Assembly (NCBI GenBank): GCA_020631735.1
Contig: CM036159.1
Coordinates: 14,423,511 to 14,487,510 of the forward strand
DNA from: Saccharum officinarum
Taxonomy: Eukaryota; Streptophyta; Magnoliopsida; Poales; Poaceae
Direction of reading: 5' to 3'
DNA length: 64,000 bases
In this document: in pieces, positions 11,417 to 22,737 of the stretch
Layout of the letters: the number at the start of each line of letters is the position of its first letter
Position numbering within the stretch: the stretch's first letter is position 1
Made by a program: the position numbers and the translations under genes
Notes under the pieces: generated by a model
What the model saw: only the letters and a program-made list of their open reading frames with translations
Told to the model about the DNA's origin: nothing
The model's database searches: none

Positions 11417-12554
11417 TGCACTCCCATATATGACATGCCTCTCCTTCGAGCCCCAAGGTACAATTGGTTGACATGTCATACATTCTATACTAAGGACATG
11501 TTTAGTGCATCTAGTCATGATTTCTTATGTTCTAGGATCATTCATGAAAATTAAATGAATTTGAAGTTTATATGGTGCCACTATTGTTTCCATGACTTGT
11601 ATGATCTAGTGGTAGCATATAACTTGTTTAAGTAGCTTGTGATCCTAAGTGTTTAATCTAGAAAACTTGTCTAAATATTTGCTTCAACATGGTGCATGAT
11701 AACCCTTCTAGTGAGGTGTGAAGAAGCTTGCCCTTGGATCAAACCGAAGTGTTTTATTTATGCAAGCAATCTAGGTTGAATCATAAACTTGATCCTCATC
11801 CTATATTTTAACATGATAATCTATCTAAAGTTTACTCCTTGTGGTCAATTGGTGCCAAAGGGGGAGAAAATGTTGTTCACAAAGGTAGAACTCAAAAAAT
11901 GTTATGGGGGAGAAAATATTGTTCACAAAGTTAAATCCTAAAGGGGGAGAATTGATAAAAGAAGCACACAAGTAGGGGGAGCAAGCTCTTAAACATGAAT
12001 GTTGCATTTCTATGAGCACTTCATATGTATGATGCATAGTTATGCATTTCTTTTTCTCTGATACATTGCTTGTGTGATGACTTGCTAGTATAATTTAAAT
12101 GGTGTATTGAGGTACTAGCATAAATAGGAAGTAGTTAGACTTTTCTTGCTTCATGTTTTCATAGTGGTACTAGAGCCTTGCTTATAATGTTGATCTCACG
12201 AGGTTTCTAGTTATGTTTGTGCTTTTACAAGTGGAATCTAACTACACAAGGTGCTAAAATGGTGTTTATCGCTACTCCGATGGTATCACGCTTCAAAGGT
12301 CTATAATCTTAAACACTTAGCACCTATTGGTAGTCAATGCTCCTAATCTTTCCTATCTAACATGTATGCCTCCAAAATCCAAATATATAGCATACATGTA
12401 GGGGGAGCCATTGCTATCAATTTGAATTCATGTTCACATGTCCATAATTCTTACACATGGTAATATACTTGGACAATGTTACATGGTTTCAATCAAAATT
12501 TTATCATAATATCTTTGTGAAAGGTTTGTCACCAATTACCAACAAGGGGGAGAT
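11417..12554 (+). other. 3' noncoding region of the SIRE-type element with six polypurine tracts
   Basis: About 1.1 kb without an open frame of note, so no envelope-like gene is left or present. GGGGGAG tracts occur at about 11859, 11906, 11942, 11974, 12400 and 12545. The last (AACAAGGGGGAGAT) directly precedes the 3' LTR and should be the true polypurine tract. Confidence 0.75.
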
Positions 12555-14523
12555 TGAAAGTCCTATGTTTGGTGTTGGTAATTAGTGACAATGCCTAAGT
12601 ACTAATCCTATGCCTAAGTTGTATGTAGCATATGAGGATTAGTACATTCCAAGGTTGGTGGCAAGATGGACATGGTGATCATGATGGCCACACTTGGATT
12701 TGGACGCAACCCTACGTGATCAAGGCAAAGGTATATGCTTAAGGGTTGTGTTTTAGTAACCAAGACACCTAGTGGGTGTGGTTACATTATAGGATAGATA
12801 GCCGTACTATAAAGAGGGGAATAACGCGGCTATTGAACTCCTAAGTGCCTCTAGATGTGCATTTCATGATCATATGCATTTGGATAGAACTAATATCGCC
12901 TCGAAAAATGATTGTGAAAATGCTAACACACTCACACATGACGAGATCACTTGGTGATGTTAGCACGTTTGCGACGGCGGTGGAGTTTGAGCGGTAGAGA
13001 GGGTTTGGGTTCCTCTCTCCCTCTCGCCAAGCTTGCAAGGCGGGATTCAGGCGTTTTCGAGAAGTTGAAACGATTATTTTCCACTACGCTGAAAGTCCGG
13101 AAAAGAAACGGAGGCGAACGGAGGTCACAGAGGTGACCGGACGCTGAACCGGACGCGGTCCTTGCATGACCGGACGCGTCCGGTCAGTGTTCAGTGTCTG
13201 CGCGTTTTTCAGTTCAATGATCAGACGCGGTCACTGATGATCGGACGCGTCTGGTCGTTCAGGGAGCTTACTGGACTCTAACCGGACGCTGGCACTATCG
13301 CGTCCGGTCATTTTCTTCAGCGCGTCCGGTCACTATTTCGTTGAGCGCTGCTCAGGCGACCAGCGCGTCCGGTCCTTCACGGGACCAGCGCGTCCGGTCG
13401 TTCCCGACGCGTCCGGTCAGTTGAACCAGCGTGTCCGGTCGTTGCTTCGCAGTTAGCCGTTGGGCGACCAGCGCGTCCGGTCGTTTGGACCAGCGCGTCC
13501 GGTCAGTACTTCACGAGTTAGCCGTTGGGCGACCGGCGCGTCCGGTCAGTTGGACCAGCGCGTCCGGTCAGCCCGATTTCGGCTGTTTAAGTTTCTAACG
13601 GCTATATTCGAAGGGGTACGTCTATAAATACTCGTTGGCCGGCTCAAGGCTCTCTCTCTCTCACATTTGACATACTTGTGAGCACTTTGAGCTAAGCAAC
13701 TCCCCTCCCACTCATCTCTCTTGCTTCCTTGCATATTCGAAGTGAGATTGAGTGATCCAAGTGCATTTGTATTGTGAGATAGCATCTAGTTGGCACTTGG
13801 TGGTTGATTTGCTGCGGGATTCTTGTTTCTCTTGGTGGTTGTCGCCACCTAGACGGTTTGTAGCAGCTTGGAGGCGTTGGCAAGAGTTGGTGATTGTTCT
13901 TGGCCACCTCCGGTGATTATAAGGGGTTTGTGCCTACCTCGGCGAAGCGCCAAAGGCAACATTAGTGTATTGCTCGTGTCATTGCAACCTTTTGCCATTT
14001 GGTAGGTTCTTGTGGCGCCTTTTGAGAGGCTCGGTGTGTGACCGATTAGCCACCGAACCACGTGGTGAAGAGGGACACAACGGGGACTAGCGTGCCGGCA
14101 AGCACGTGAACCTCGGGATAAATCTTCGTGTCATCATTCTTATTGTGTTTGATCGATCCCGGTGGTTGTATATTGTGGTATTCATCTCTTGATCATATTG
14201 ATTGGTTGGCTCAATACTTCGTCCCTCGGTGATATCCTCCTAACTCTCTCTTGTATTGATTTCTTAGTTACCTTGCTAGCTTGTTAGTATATCTCTTAGC
14301 TTGTGTAGCTAGCTAGCTTTAGTTGTAGTTGACTTGTGCGGTTCGACTTGTGTAGTTGAGTGCAAATACTAGAATTGTGAATTGGATAGGTGGCTTGCAA
14401 ACACCCATAGGCTAAGCAAAACTCGCATCTCGCTATTTGTTATATTGATAAACTTGTTTAGCTTGTCGTTGTAGAAAATTTTAATAGGCTATTCACCCCC
14501 CCTCTAGCCATCAAGACCTTTCA
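12555..14523 (+). repeat. 3' LTR of the SIRE-type Copia
   Basis: 1,969 bp, the same length as the 5' LTR and about 99% identical. The GCGTCCGGTC array is at 13135-13569. Confidence 0.95.
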
Positions 14524-14528
14524 GCGCC

Positions 14529-16099
14529 AAGAGCATCCTGGGCACCGCTGCCGTTGTCGTAGCCACGCGGGTGCGCACGTGCCCGCTCGCTATCTGAACA
14601 GATGCGATGGGGCGGACGACCATGCTTGCAGTTTCGCGCCCGGTGCTTCGTGCTGAGGCAGAGGAGGCAGCGGGTCAGGGAAGGTGCATCGGGCGGCGAT
14701 GTGGTCACCAGCAAGACAGTTGAAGTAGAGACCGACCAACGAAGGTGGCACTGGCCGCTGGCGACGAGGGTGAGGCAGTGCATGGCGGCGCCCATGCCTA
14801 CGGCTTTGAACGAGCGTGAAGCCGTCAGCGTCAATAGGCGTAGCCATTTGAGGAACGTGTTGGCGAGGAAGCCCCTCTAGAGGATGGGCATGTGGCGACG
14901 GAGGAGGCCCCCTAGCGTTCGACATGAACCCAGGGCGTGGGTCACAACAACGACGATGGCGGCCGTCAGCTGGCGACGCCCGACGACGCTGGCCGAGTCG
15001 CTGGTGCACGGGTACCCTAGCGGCCGGGCATGGAGGCGCCACTGGAGGACCGTTGGCGTCTCTGGTCCTGGCACGACAGCAGCGGCGCCGCCTCTTCTTG
15101 GTGATGAGGACCGGACGTGAGGCAGAGCAGTCCCCCTCACACGGCACTGCAGGCACAGGTGAGACGGCCCGACGAGCGGCTTCTAGGCATGGCGACTGGG
15201 CAGCGGAGGATACACAGTCAGACCCGGAGTCGCCGGAGTCCTCCATCCACCGCAGAGCCTTGGGTCTGCCCGCAGACTGCTTGGTTGGGAAGAAGGGTGC
15301 GGCGAGATGAGACAGGGGGAGGTCCTGCCCGTGGAGACCGTCCGCATCCAGGGAGCGCCCTTTTTGACTCCGGCGTCCGCGCAGAGGGAGGCCACGGAGC
15401 CAAACATCTGCAGCACTGGCAACGGGGAGGGAATCGACGCAGCCATTGTCGGAGCCACAACGTCGTCATCGTCTTCATTCTCATCATTGTCCGAGATGTC
15501 CTCGACAATAACCAGCGACTCGTCCTCCATCGTCGGGCGGTGGGTTGAGGAGGACGCCGGGGAGGAAGCCCGCGGAGAACCGGCACCGGTACCCGCGGTG
15601 GTTGGCCCAGCAGCCGCGCTAGCGGAGCCCAACTTTGGCAGCGGCGGCGGCGACGGCGTGGAGGACCATCCCGCGCCGTACCCGGCGACGGCAGGGGCCG
15701 TGACCGCGGGGCCCGGCCAAGTCGGCGGTGAAGGTGGCGGGGGCAAACACGGAAGAGCGGCGGCGGTGGATCCGGAGGGGCAGGCGACGGATGCCGTGGC
15801 GGCAAAGTCCACCGACCGGGGCGGCGCGGACTCATGCTGCTCCTCCGACTTGGTCGCGGCCTCCTCGCCGATGGAGGCGTCGCCTGCGCGCAACAGGGTC
15901 TTGCGGCCGGATCCTCCCGGACTGGAGGAAGGGGCGCTGGTGGTGGAGTGCCGGCCGATGGCAGTGGCGACGGAAGGCCGGATCTAGATCCACCGGGTGC
16001 GGGTCTGAGGGCTGAGGGAGCAGCTGGGGGCGAGCTCTTTGTGGCCGGGGAGGGAGAAGGGAGGTGGAGGGAGGGGGGGTGGGCGGGGGCCGCCGGCAC
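14529..16099 (-). pseudogene. Zinc-knuckle protein gene remnant, 5' part
   Basis: Minus-strand coding remnant rich in Pro, Ser and Arg. The recognisable part is DGFTLVQSRRHGRR, then a first zinc knuckle reduced to FNCLAGDHIAARC (14590-15246 frame). The second knuckle CLLCLSTKHRARNC lies in another frame (14511-14834), so a frameshift separates the two knuckles. The upstream part (15183-16099) is open in several frames and its start cannot be fixed. The remnant continues at 3948 on the far side of the Copia. Confidence 0.55.
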
Positions 16100-16314
16100 C
16101 GGCGAGGCGGCCGGCGGCGGCGGCGGTGGGGGTTCGGGGGCGGCCGCCAGGGAGCGCCTATCTTACGATCTTGCTGTTTGGATTGACCCCCACTAGTTAC
16201 AGAATTTTGCTGCAGATTAAAAAGGAGAAAACTTTTGTTTGTGTTCTTTAATTTCTAGTATTTAAGCAATTATTTTTTTTACTGAAAACCAGCAACCCAT
16301 ATTTTGTGGCGGTG

Positions 16315-16549
16315 GAATTTGACTCTCATAAAAATGATCAGTCTCATGAAAATAGACAATTTCATGGCGGGATAGTCATTTTCATGAGGGTATTTAAATA
16401 CTCTCACGAAAACAGCTGATTTTCATGACGGCTTGTGGAACACTCTTATGAAAATAAGTTTTCGTTACATCACCCTCATGAAGATGATTATTTTTATGAA
16501 AATGTGTTTTCCACTCTTACGGAAAACTGTCCCCTCATGAAATCTCCGG
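16315..16549. repeat. Right subterminal repeat cluster of the putative DNA element
   Basis: Nine or more variants of CTCATGAAAAT and its complement, ending in CTCATGAAATCTCCGG, the inverted partner of the left end at 1824. Confidence 0.5.
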
Positions 16550-18048
16550 TCTCCTGTATAATGTACCTTTCTTCCACGGGTCAGGCTCAGGCACGCATCA
16601 AGGCATCATTATGCGCGCACTCTCGGTGCCCTTTCTGGCGCAATCATCCACTCGCCTTTTGTGTCGCAATGATGCTATGCAGGTAGCGGTAGCGTCGGTT
16701 CATTGGACACTTTGGTTTCAAAACCGGGGGAGCCGGCACAAGTCTACACTATTCTAGCCACGACCTAGCTACTAGCCGATGAAGCTTTGCGCGCGCATGC
16801 GCCGGATCGAAGGGCCGCCGGCGTGTCTTGCAAGGGATGGGGTTGGAAGGCGAGGGGTAAGCTTCTTTATTCCACTGGAACACCGTCAGCGTCAGCTTAT
16901 TAACCTCGCTCGATCGACATGTTTTATTAGGCGCCATTAGCAGAAACGGAGCAGGTACCGGTGACGTATGATGTCCCTACCACAACACCTGTCCATAACC
17001 CCGCCGCACCGGTGCTTGTGGCAACAAATTGTAAGCGTACATATATATAACCCAGTAATTAACACGTATGTAATGTTTTTTTAGAATCAACGCGTAAGTA
17101 ATGTAACGGGCAGCAAAACAGTCTTCATATTCGGCGCAGGGAGCCATTCTTGCCGCCGGGGGCCAGGGCCCAGGGCCGTGTGCCGTCACGCCGGCCTCCG
17201 TCTCAGCGCACCGCGCCTGGGCCTTCGACTCAAGAGGAGCAGCCTGGTGTGTCCAAGCTATAGCCCAGGAACGCAAAATTGGGCCATGCCGTCAGACATG
17301 GTGCCATCTGTAGATTGTACAAATCCCAATCATTTCGCCAAAAAACAAAGACAGATAACACACACTGTTTTTCTATGGGTAAGTATTAAACTCGAGCTTT
17401 CAATACATACTTCTCATAAGATGGTAGACCTGCAAGAGCATGGGTTAATGGTCTAGTGGCATTATAACTGGGAACACAACGATACAAGATCAGTAGACAG
17501 ATCATCAAAAGTTTAAGTTTTTTTTAAAAAAGATCACTGGAGGTTAGGATTGATACATTTATTGAATACATCCTTAGCACAAAACCAATTCATTTTCAAT
17601 TAGTACAACACATAAGCATGTTTGAAAATTTCCCTTATAGCAATGCAAAGTTGCAAAAAGCAATGGCTCCGTTCGGCTGGGCTGATAAGCCGGCTGAAAA
17701 ACACTGTTGGCTGATTTGTTGTGAGAGAAAAATACTGTTTCGGCTGAAAAAACAAGCTGAAAAAAGACGGATTATAAGGCGGGTGAACAGACTCAATGTA
17801 TACCTAACTAAATTCACCATCCCTGTCACAAAAAAGGTGACCAAACTACATAGCTCGTGCCCAGCACAAGCTAGATTAATTTTTTTTCATACCTTCCAAT
17901 TTCAGCTATTTCCAACAGTATATATTAGGACGTATAGCGGCCCAGCAGATTCTTCTGTTAATATATGAGTTAGTCCCTCCAAGACGTTTTGTTGTGAAGT
18001 GAAACCGACGACGTGTTATTTTGTTGTAAGTGATCGATCAGACAAGTC
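16550..18048. other. Intergenic region downstream of the WD40 gene
   Basis: No gene recognised. A MITE lies at about 17665-17793. The last part before 18049 should contain the 3' UTR of the WD40 gene. Confidence 0.45.
17665..17793. mobile_element. MITE-like element (GGCTCCGTTCGGCTGG type)
   Basis: The short segment begins GGCTCCGTTCGGCTGGGC. It repeats GGCTGAAAAA around GTTGTGAGAGAAAAATACTG. This word pattern is common in MITEs of sorghum and sugarcane relatives. The ends are only weakly inverted and no clear duplication is seen, so the borders are approximate. Confidence 0.5.
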
Positions 18049-19530
18049 TTAGCGGAACGACGTCGTGGAAGCGCTGGCTCCGAAGGCGTCGCCGGGATAC
18101 CGGTCGAATATCTGGGGCGCGTCGCCGGCGCCGAGGAGCAGCGGGTCCGGCGCCTCGTCGGTCACGCGCCACACCTTGATCGACTTGTCGAGGCTGCCGG
18201 TGTACACTATCCACCGTGACGCCGACGACGACCCCCCTCCGGCGGCGGAGGCGCCACCGGCAGTGGATTCGCTGCCGTTCTCGCCGTTGTCCTCGACGAC
18301 GGCGATGCACCTGATGGGCTCGGTGTGGCCCGTGAGGACCGAGAGGCACGCGTGCACCCCGCCGTCGCGCCGCCACACGAAGATGGTGTTGTCGGCGGAG
18401 CCGCTGAGCAGGAGCGCGCCGGCGGCGGCGAGGCAGAACACGGCCTTCTTGTGCCCGCGCAGCACGCCGCCGTGGACGAGGTGGCGCTCGCCCTCCCAGA
18501 AGTTGACCAGCCCGTCGGAGGAGCCGCAGTAGAGCACGGGGGCGACGGCGCTCACGGCGAGCGCGTTCACCGCGTGCTCCTGCTTCAGCAGCGTCTGCAC
18601 GGGCGTGTGCTTGGTGCCCTTCCCCTGCTGCTCGCGCCGCCATACCTTGACGGTGCCGTCCGCCGAGCCCGTGAACACCAGCCCGTCGAACGCCGCCACG
18701 ATGGAGTTCACGTTGTCGTCGTGCGCCACCACCGACTCGAGGCACTTGGAGTCGCTGATGCGCCATACCTTGAAGGTGCGGTCCCAGGACCCGGAGTAGA
18801 GGAACCCCTGCGCCGGGTCCGTCGGGCTCAGGCACGACACGGCGTCGCTGTGCCGGATCCACAGCGCCGACCGGTTCTTGCGCACCTCCACGTAGTTGGA
18901 CGGGTTCAGCGAGCCGCGTAGGAAGTCGCGCAGCCGGGGCAGGCTGCCCACGCGCTTGTGCATGCCGTTCTTGGGCGACACCTTCCACACCCTGATCTTG
19001 CCGTCCTGGTGGCCCGTGAAGATGCGCTCGCCGGAGATGACGATCGCCTTCACGAGGCCGCTCGAGGACTTGAACCCTCCGGAGTCCTTCTGCTTGCGCC
19101 AGACGCGGATGTTCTTGCTGTCCGACCCGGTGTAGAGCGTGTCGCCCTTGGCGGCGAGCGAGTAGATGTGGCCTTCCTCCCTCACCAGCGAGCTGATGAG
19201 GCTCGTCCCGGGCGCCATCGTGGGCGGGCCTCCTCCGAGCCCGGCGGCGGACGCCTCGCTGTGGTGCGACCAGGGGGACGCCATGGTCTGGTTCCAGGGG
19301 GACATGTTGTAAGGTGAGCACTCGCCGCTGAAGCTGGACGGGTAGTCGGAGTAGTACCCGGGGCTCGCGCCGCCGGTGGCAGAGGAGCTGCTGTTCCGGT
19401 TCGACGACTCATCGTCCGTCCCACCGGAGAACTGGAGGTTCGGGTCGGACTGTGGAGCAGGCAGTGGGAGGTTGGACGGGTGCGAGCGGGCGACGCCACC
19501 ACCGCCGCCCTCGCCGTCGCTGTCTTTCAT
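18049..19530 (-). CDS. WD40 repeat protein, JINGUBANG-like
   Basis: A single-exon gene for 493 residues. After a Ser/Gly-rich N-terminus with [12 protein letters not shown] (about residue 75), seven WD40 blades fill about residues 115-470. Visible blade ends include [50 protein letters not shown] and SIKVWRV. The N-terminal motif and blade spacing match the plant JINGUBANG family. Its Arabidopsis founder restrains pollen germination and acts with a TCP factor; several paralogues have other or unknown roles, so the exact function here is open. The ATG at 19530 is the first in frame and the length fits the family. GC content, especially at third positions, is very high, as in many grass single-exon genes. 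A possible TATA (TTTATATATA on the minus strand) lies near 19815. Confidence 0.9.
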   Translation of the reverse strand: MKDSDGEGGGGGVARSHPSNLPLPAPQSDPNLQFSGGTDDESSNRNSSSSATGGASPGYYSDYPSSFSGECSPYNMSPWNQTMASPWSHHSEASAAGLGGGPPTMAPGTSLISSLVREEGHIYSLAAKGDTLYTGSDSKNIRVWRKQKDSGGFKSSSGLVKAIVISGERIFTGHQDGKIRVWKVSPKNGMHKRVGSLPRLRDFLRGSLNPSNYVEVRKNRSALWIRHSDAVSCLSPTDPAQGFLYSGSWDRTFKVWRISDSKCLESVVAHDDNVNSIVAAFDGLVFTGSADGTVKVWRREQQGKGTKHTPVQTLLKQEHAVNALAVSAVAPVLYCGSSDGLVNFWEGERHLVHGGVLRGHKKAVFCLAAAGALLLSGSADNTIFVWRRDGGVHACLSVLTGHTEPIRCIAVVEDNGENGSESTAGGASAAGGGSSSASRWIVYTGSLDKSIKVWRVTDEAPDPLLLGAGDAPQIFDRYPGDAFGASASTTSFR

Positions 19531-20062
19531 CTGTCTCCTGCCGGAGGCCGTGGTGGAGCGAGCTCCGGTGCGGTGGATGGGAGAATTGCGAGAGGAGGGG
19601 AAGCGCGGGCCTGTGTATCTGTGGATCGGAGATCGAGTGAGAGGCGAAGAGAAACTGGCGGGAAGGGAAGTCGTTACGACCGTTAAAGAGGTTGCCGGGG
19701 AAGAAATGCCCGCGAATTGCTCCCTCTCGTCAGTTCAGGAGGCTAATTTTGAGGTCGGGAAGACTATCTTTAGACATGGAGCACAGGAACTGTACCCAGT
19801 TCGTAATAAGAGTATATATAAACATTTGGAGCGTGACCTCGAGTATTTCACGTAAACTTAAAAATAAATTAACAGTAATGTGTAAGGTGATCTGCGCAAA
19901 ATGATAGCGCGATTAGCCTGTTGTTTTGCCCCCACCTGTCTTATCTATATTCTGGTTTATGTGAAATTAGCCCTTTAATTTTGAGAAAACGTGATGACTT
20001 GTCTAAATCTTTTTTTTTTGTTGAAGACACTAAAAAGAGTGCCTCACGATAATGCTATGAGT
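19531..20062. other. 5' flank of the WD40 gene
   Basis: Probable 5' UTR and promoter of the minus-strand WD40 gene. A TATATATAAAC stretch (plus strand) lies at about 19813. Nothing else is recognised. Confidence 0.4.
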
Positions 20063-21184
20063 AGGGTGTCCATTTCGTCCGGACGCACGTTGGTGGGCCT
20101 CGACGCCCGAACAGCCCAACATGCAACATTACCATCCGTACGGAAATAAAAATAAAAAATCACCGCTATCACCTTCTTTCTTGAATCGTCGTTGTTTTTC
20201 CATCCATTCTCGAACCAACTCTTAACGCCCACATCGCCGCGGCTTGCTCCACCACGACTGCGCTGCCGCGCCGCACCGCCGTGGTAGCAATACAACAGCA
20301 TGCTGCACCGCACCACGAGCGCCGCCGCCTGCTTTCCTGTCTCCCCACCGCCACTCACCACTCGCCGCTGAGTTCTTCGAGTCGATGCAGCGTGGTCCAC
20401 GATGACTGCTCCAGCGTAGCGTTATTCACCACACCCAACCGCTTGCCTGCCGCCATCCTCTCTCTCTACTGCACCCGAGCGCCGCTTGTTGGCTCCCGTA
20501 GTTCCCCCACTAGGTAGGCCATGGCTGCCGGCGTTGCCATGTTTTGTTTCAGGTGTGTTTCAGAAGTTGTTTTCAAGTGTTTCATCTGTATGTGCGTATG
20601 TTGCAATGACTATATACGTATGTTGTAAATATGTTTCAAGTGTTTTAGTAGTTTCATACGTATGTTTCACGCGTTTCATCTGTATGTTTTATGTGTTTCA
20701 TCTGTATGTTTCACGTGTTTCATCTTAATGTTGCATATGTTACAATGGCTACATACATATGTTTTAAGTGTATGTTCCACATGTTTCATCAGTTTTAGAC
20801 GTATGTTGTAAATGTATGTTTCAAATGTTTCAGCTGTTTCAGATGCATGTTTCATGTGTTTCATCTAGATGTTGCAATGACTATACAAGTATGTTTCAAT
20901 AGTATATTGCATGTGTTGCAATGGTTGGACGGATGTTGCTTGCAGAGGAGATGAGACGTTAGAACCGGAGAAGGGGCATGGCCGAGACAGAGCGTGGCAG
21001 AGGATGGGGGCACGGCGGGGATGGCGTCACGGCGAGGGGAGGAGCGCGGCGGGCTTGACGCCGGGGGCTCAACCGGGATGGGGATCGAGTCGCGGATGGT
21101 CGGACGCAATCACTGGTGCGGGATCGGTGATGGGTGGCCGGACGCGATTCGCTGGCGCGGGATCTGGCCGGACGTCCAGGCCCT
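20063..21184 (-). mobile_element. Degenerate GCAACAT-repeat element, copy 2 (non-autonomous, putative)
   Basis: Begins AGGGTGTCCATTTCGTCCGG and ends CCGGACGTCCAGGCCCT, loosely inverted ends. The core (20530-20945) is an irregular array of ATGTTTCA, GTGTTTCATC and TATGTTGCAATG. The GC-rich stretch 20955-21180 follows. It is the inverse of the element at 160-752. No transposase and no clear target duplication were found. Confidence 0.45.
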
Positions 21185-21639
21185 AACTCTGCCAACAATA
21201 TAATGCACTAGGATGACTCGATCTTATCCCCTAAAACATTCCCATTATTAGATCCTAAGAGCCTAATAATTGAGAGGGTCTCCAAACATTTTATAGGCTA
21301 ATCCTTACACACAAGACAACTAAAGGCGTCTGCAATGGTGCCGCATATACTGGCTCCTAGGATCCATCATCCATGTCATCAACACATATGTACAAGACAC
21401 TATGTGGGCTAGACCCAAACTGCAACCTACCCAGCGCAGGTCTAGATCCACTCCAGTGTAGAGAGGGAGTGAAGAGATAAACGTGCTAGCTCTTGATACG
21501 GGCTTGTCTTTTGCACACCTTTTGATGTCTAGTGGGTGGTTATCTTTTTTTATTGAACACGTAGGAGAACTGTGTGTCAAGATAGATAAGAAACGATCCG
21601 AGTACACATGCCGAATTCCATGGCTTGGTTAGTTAAATT
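21185..21639. other. Intergenic sequence, possible LINE 3' flank
   Basis: No gene seen. The segment may include the 3' untranslated part of the LINE fragment on the minus strand. Confidence 0.3.
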
Positions 21640-22196
21640 TTACATGCGCGTATATTGAATGGGATTACAGCCCTAGGACCCAACCTGCTGCTGGGCGCTA
21701 CCCATCGCTGGAGCTCCTGCCACGATCCAAAGTCAGCCTTGGTCACCCACCGCTTGGAGTACCACATCAATTGAAGGGTTGGTGCCATCAAAGAGGCATC
21801 GGTTCCGGTGTTTCCAAATGGACCAAGCCACCAGGATCACTAGGGAGTTGAAGCTTTTTCTTGTTGTCTTGGCTGTCCGACGAGAAGCTCTACGCCACCA
21901 AAGCCTGGAAGGACTCCTCATCCTGGGATGACTGAAGCATTGGCAGACCACACCTGTGTAGGACGGCATACCAAATTTGTCGGGAGAAGATGCAATTCAC
22001 CAGGATGTGGTCGATCGTCTCATCCATTTGGTCGCAAAGTAAGGCAGTGGGCTGGGTGCTGCAGGCCTTGCTTTGCCAAGCGATCCGCTGCTTGTGTGCT
22101 GCCATCCACATAAAGATCTTGTACCGCAGGGGACTTACATCTTCTTCAATCATCTTCTTTGCTTTGAGGTCCATATTGACTTTGGACAATATGTAA
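21640..22196 (-). pseudogene. L1-type LINE ORF2 3' fragment (zf-RVT domain)
   Basis: Two minus-strand frames carry the C-terminus of a plant L1 ORF2. In 21890-22189: SPLRYKIFMWMAAHKQRIAW and the zinc-binding segment LCDQMDETIDHILVNC, then RQIWYAVL. In 21733-21969: LVILVAWSIWKHRNRCLFDG. A frameshift separates them. The reverse transcriptase and endonuclease parts are missing, as in 5'-truncated LINE insertions. The first Cys of the usual CPLC is lost (ALLC). Confidence 0.72.
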
Positions 22197-22737
22197 AAGC
22201 TAGACCTATGCTAGTAGATCTTTATTGAGCTGGGCAGCTCTAACCTTTTGGAGGTGGCCTATAACAACCACACACGAGCCATGGACGAAAAGTTCCACGA
22301 GCCTATAACTTTTGGATGTACGCATATTTTTTTGAACGCAAAGGATGTACGCATATGGAAATGCAATTGTCCAGGAGGGGTCAATATAGCATATATGAGC
22401 CATTGACGAAAGTTCCACATGCTGTAAATTGCCAATATCTCTTTAACATAAGATGCCATCACACCATGAGTTTATGTTTACATGATCTTCCCCATTTAAA
22501 CTCCCAATAATCGTCGTGGCATCTTGCAACAACGGTTGCTTACTGCAAGAAAAGAAAAAAAAATCTGTCAAGTGATCTCAATCTCTTCTGCGAAGGGATC
22601 AAGAGGGAAGCGCTCAGCCAAGTAAGAAGACGGGTTCCTGTTCTGGTGCTCCCTTTCACAACTGAGTTGCTGCGTATTAAAATGCATGCACAATGACTCA
22701 ACTGGGCAAAGATGGAGCATACCTTGCCATTCAGATA
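22197..22737. other. Intergenic plus 3' UTR of the serine hydroxymethyltransferase gene
   Basis: A small imperfect duplication is present: GAGCCATGGACGAAAAGTTCC at 22276 against GAGCCATTGACGAAAGTTCC at 22397. GGATGTACGCATAT occurs at about 22315 and 22344. The part from about 22560 is probably the 3' UTR of the minus-strand gene. Confidence 0.4.

Larger units (their letters stand above)
3949..14523 (+). mobile_element. Complete SIRE/Maximus-type Copia retrotransposon (10,575 bp)
   Basis: The LTRs are 1,969 bp each, start TGAAAG and end CTTTCA. They are flanked by the 5-bp target duplication GCGCC at 3944-3948 and 14524-14528. The primer binding site GGTATCGGAGCC (5920 on) fits initiator-Met tRNA. 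The order gag, protease, integrase, reverse transcriptase, RNase H is that of Copia. Long LTRs, a gag of over 700 residues and a long 3' noncoding region point to the SIRE/Maximus lineage. All of gag-pol is in one frame, broken only by stop codons (8135, 8171, 8183, 9749, 10619), so this copy cannot move by itself. By hand I count about 21 LTR differences (about 1.1%), nearly all transitions. At a grass rate of about 1.3e-8 per site per year this means roughly 0.4 million years. Confidence 0.93.
1824..16549. mobile_element. Putative inverted-repeat DNA element hosting a zinc-knuckle pseudogene and a nested Copia
   Basis: The left end reads CCAGAGATTTCGTGAG and the right end, reverse-complemented, reads CCGGAGATTTCATGAG: 14 of 16 bases agree. 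Inside both ends lie clusters of a variable motif of the type CTCATGAAAAT / TTTTCGTGAGG (1828-2035 and 16315-16540). Such subterminal repeats are typical of plant class II elements. Without the nested Copia (3949-14523) the element would be about 4.1 kb. It carries a minus-strand zinc-knuckle gene remnant but no recognised transposase. I could not find a target-site duplication, and the ends do not start with CACTA, so the superfamily is open. Confidence 0.42.

Noticed and set aside
11417..12554. Possible envelope-like gene downstream of pol
   Set aside because: Some SIRE elements have one, but no frame longer than about 70 codons exists here.
15183..16099. Several long overlapping frames taken as a separate gene
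   Set aside because: They are low-complexity Pro/Arg/Ser translations of one GC-rich stretch upstream of the zinc-knuckle remnant; no domain supports an independent gene.
1824..16549. Assignment of the inverted-repeat element to CACTA/En-Spm
   Set aside because: Subterminal repeats fit, but the ends do not begin CACTA and no 3-bp duplication is seen, so the superfamily was left open.
18038..19321. Long open frames on both strands over the WD40 gene
   Set aside because: High GC at third positions removes stop codons in other frames. Only the frame 18049-19530 gives WD40 repeats.
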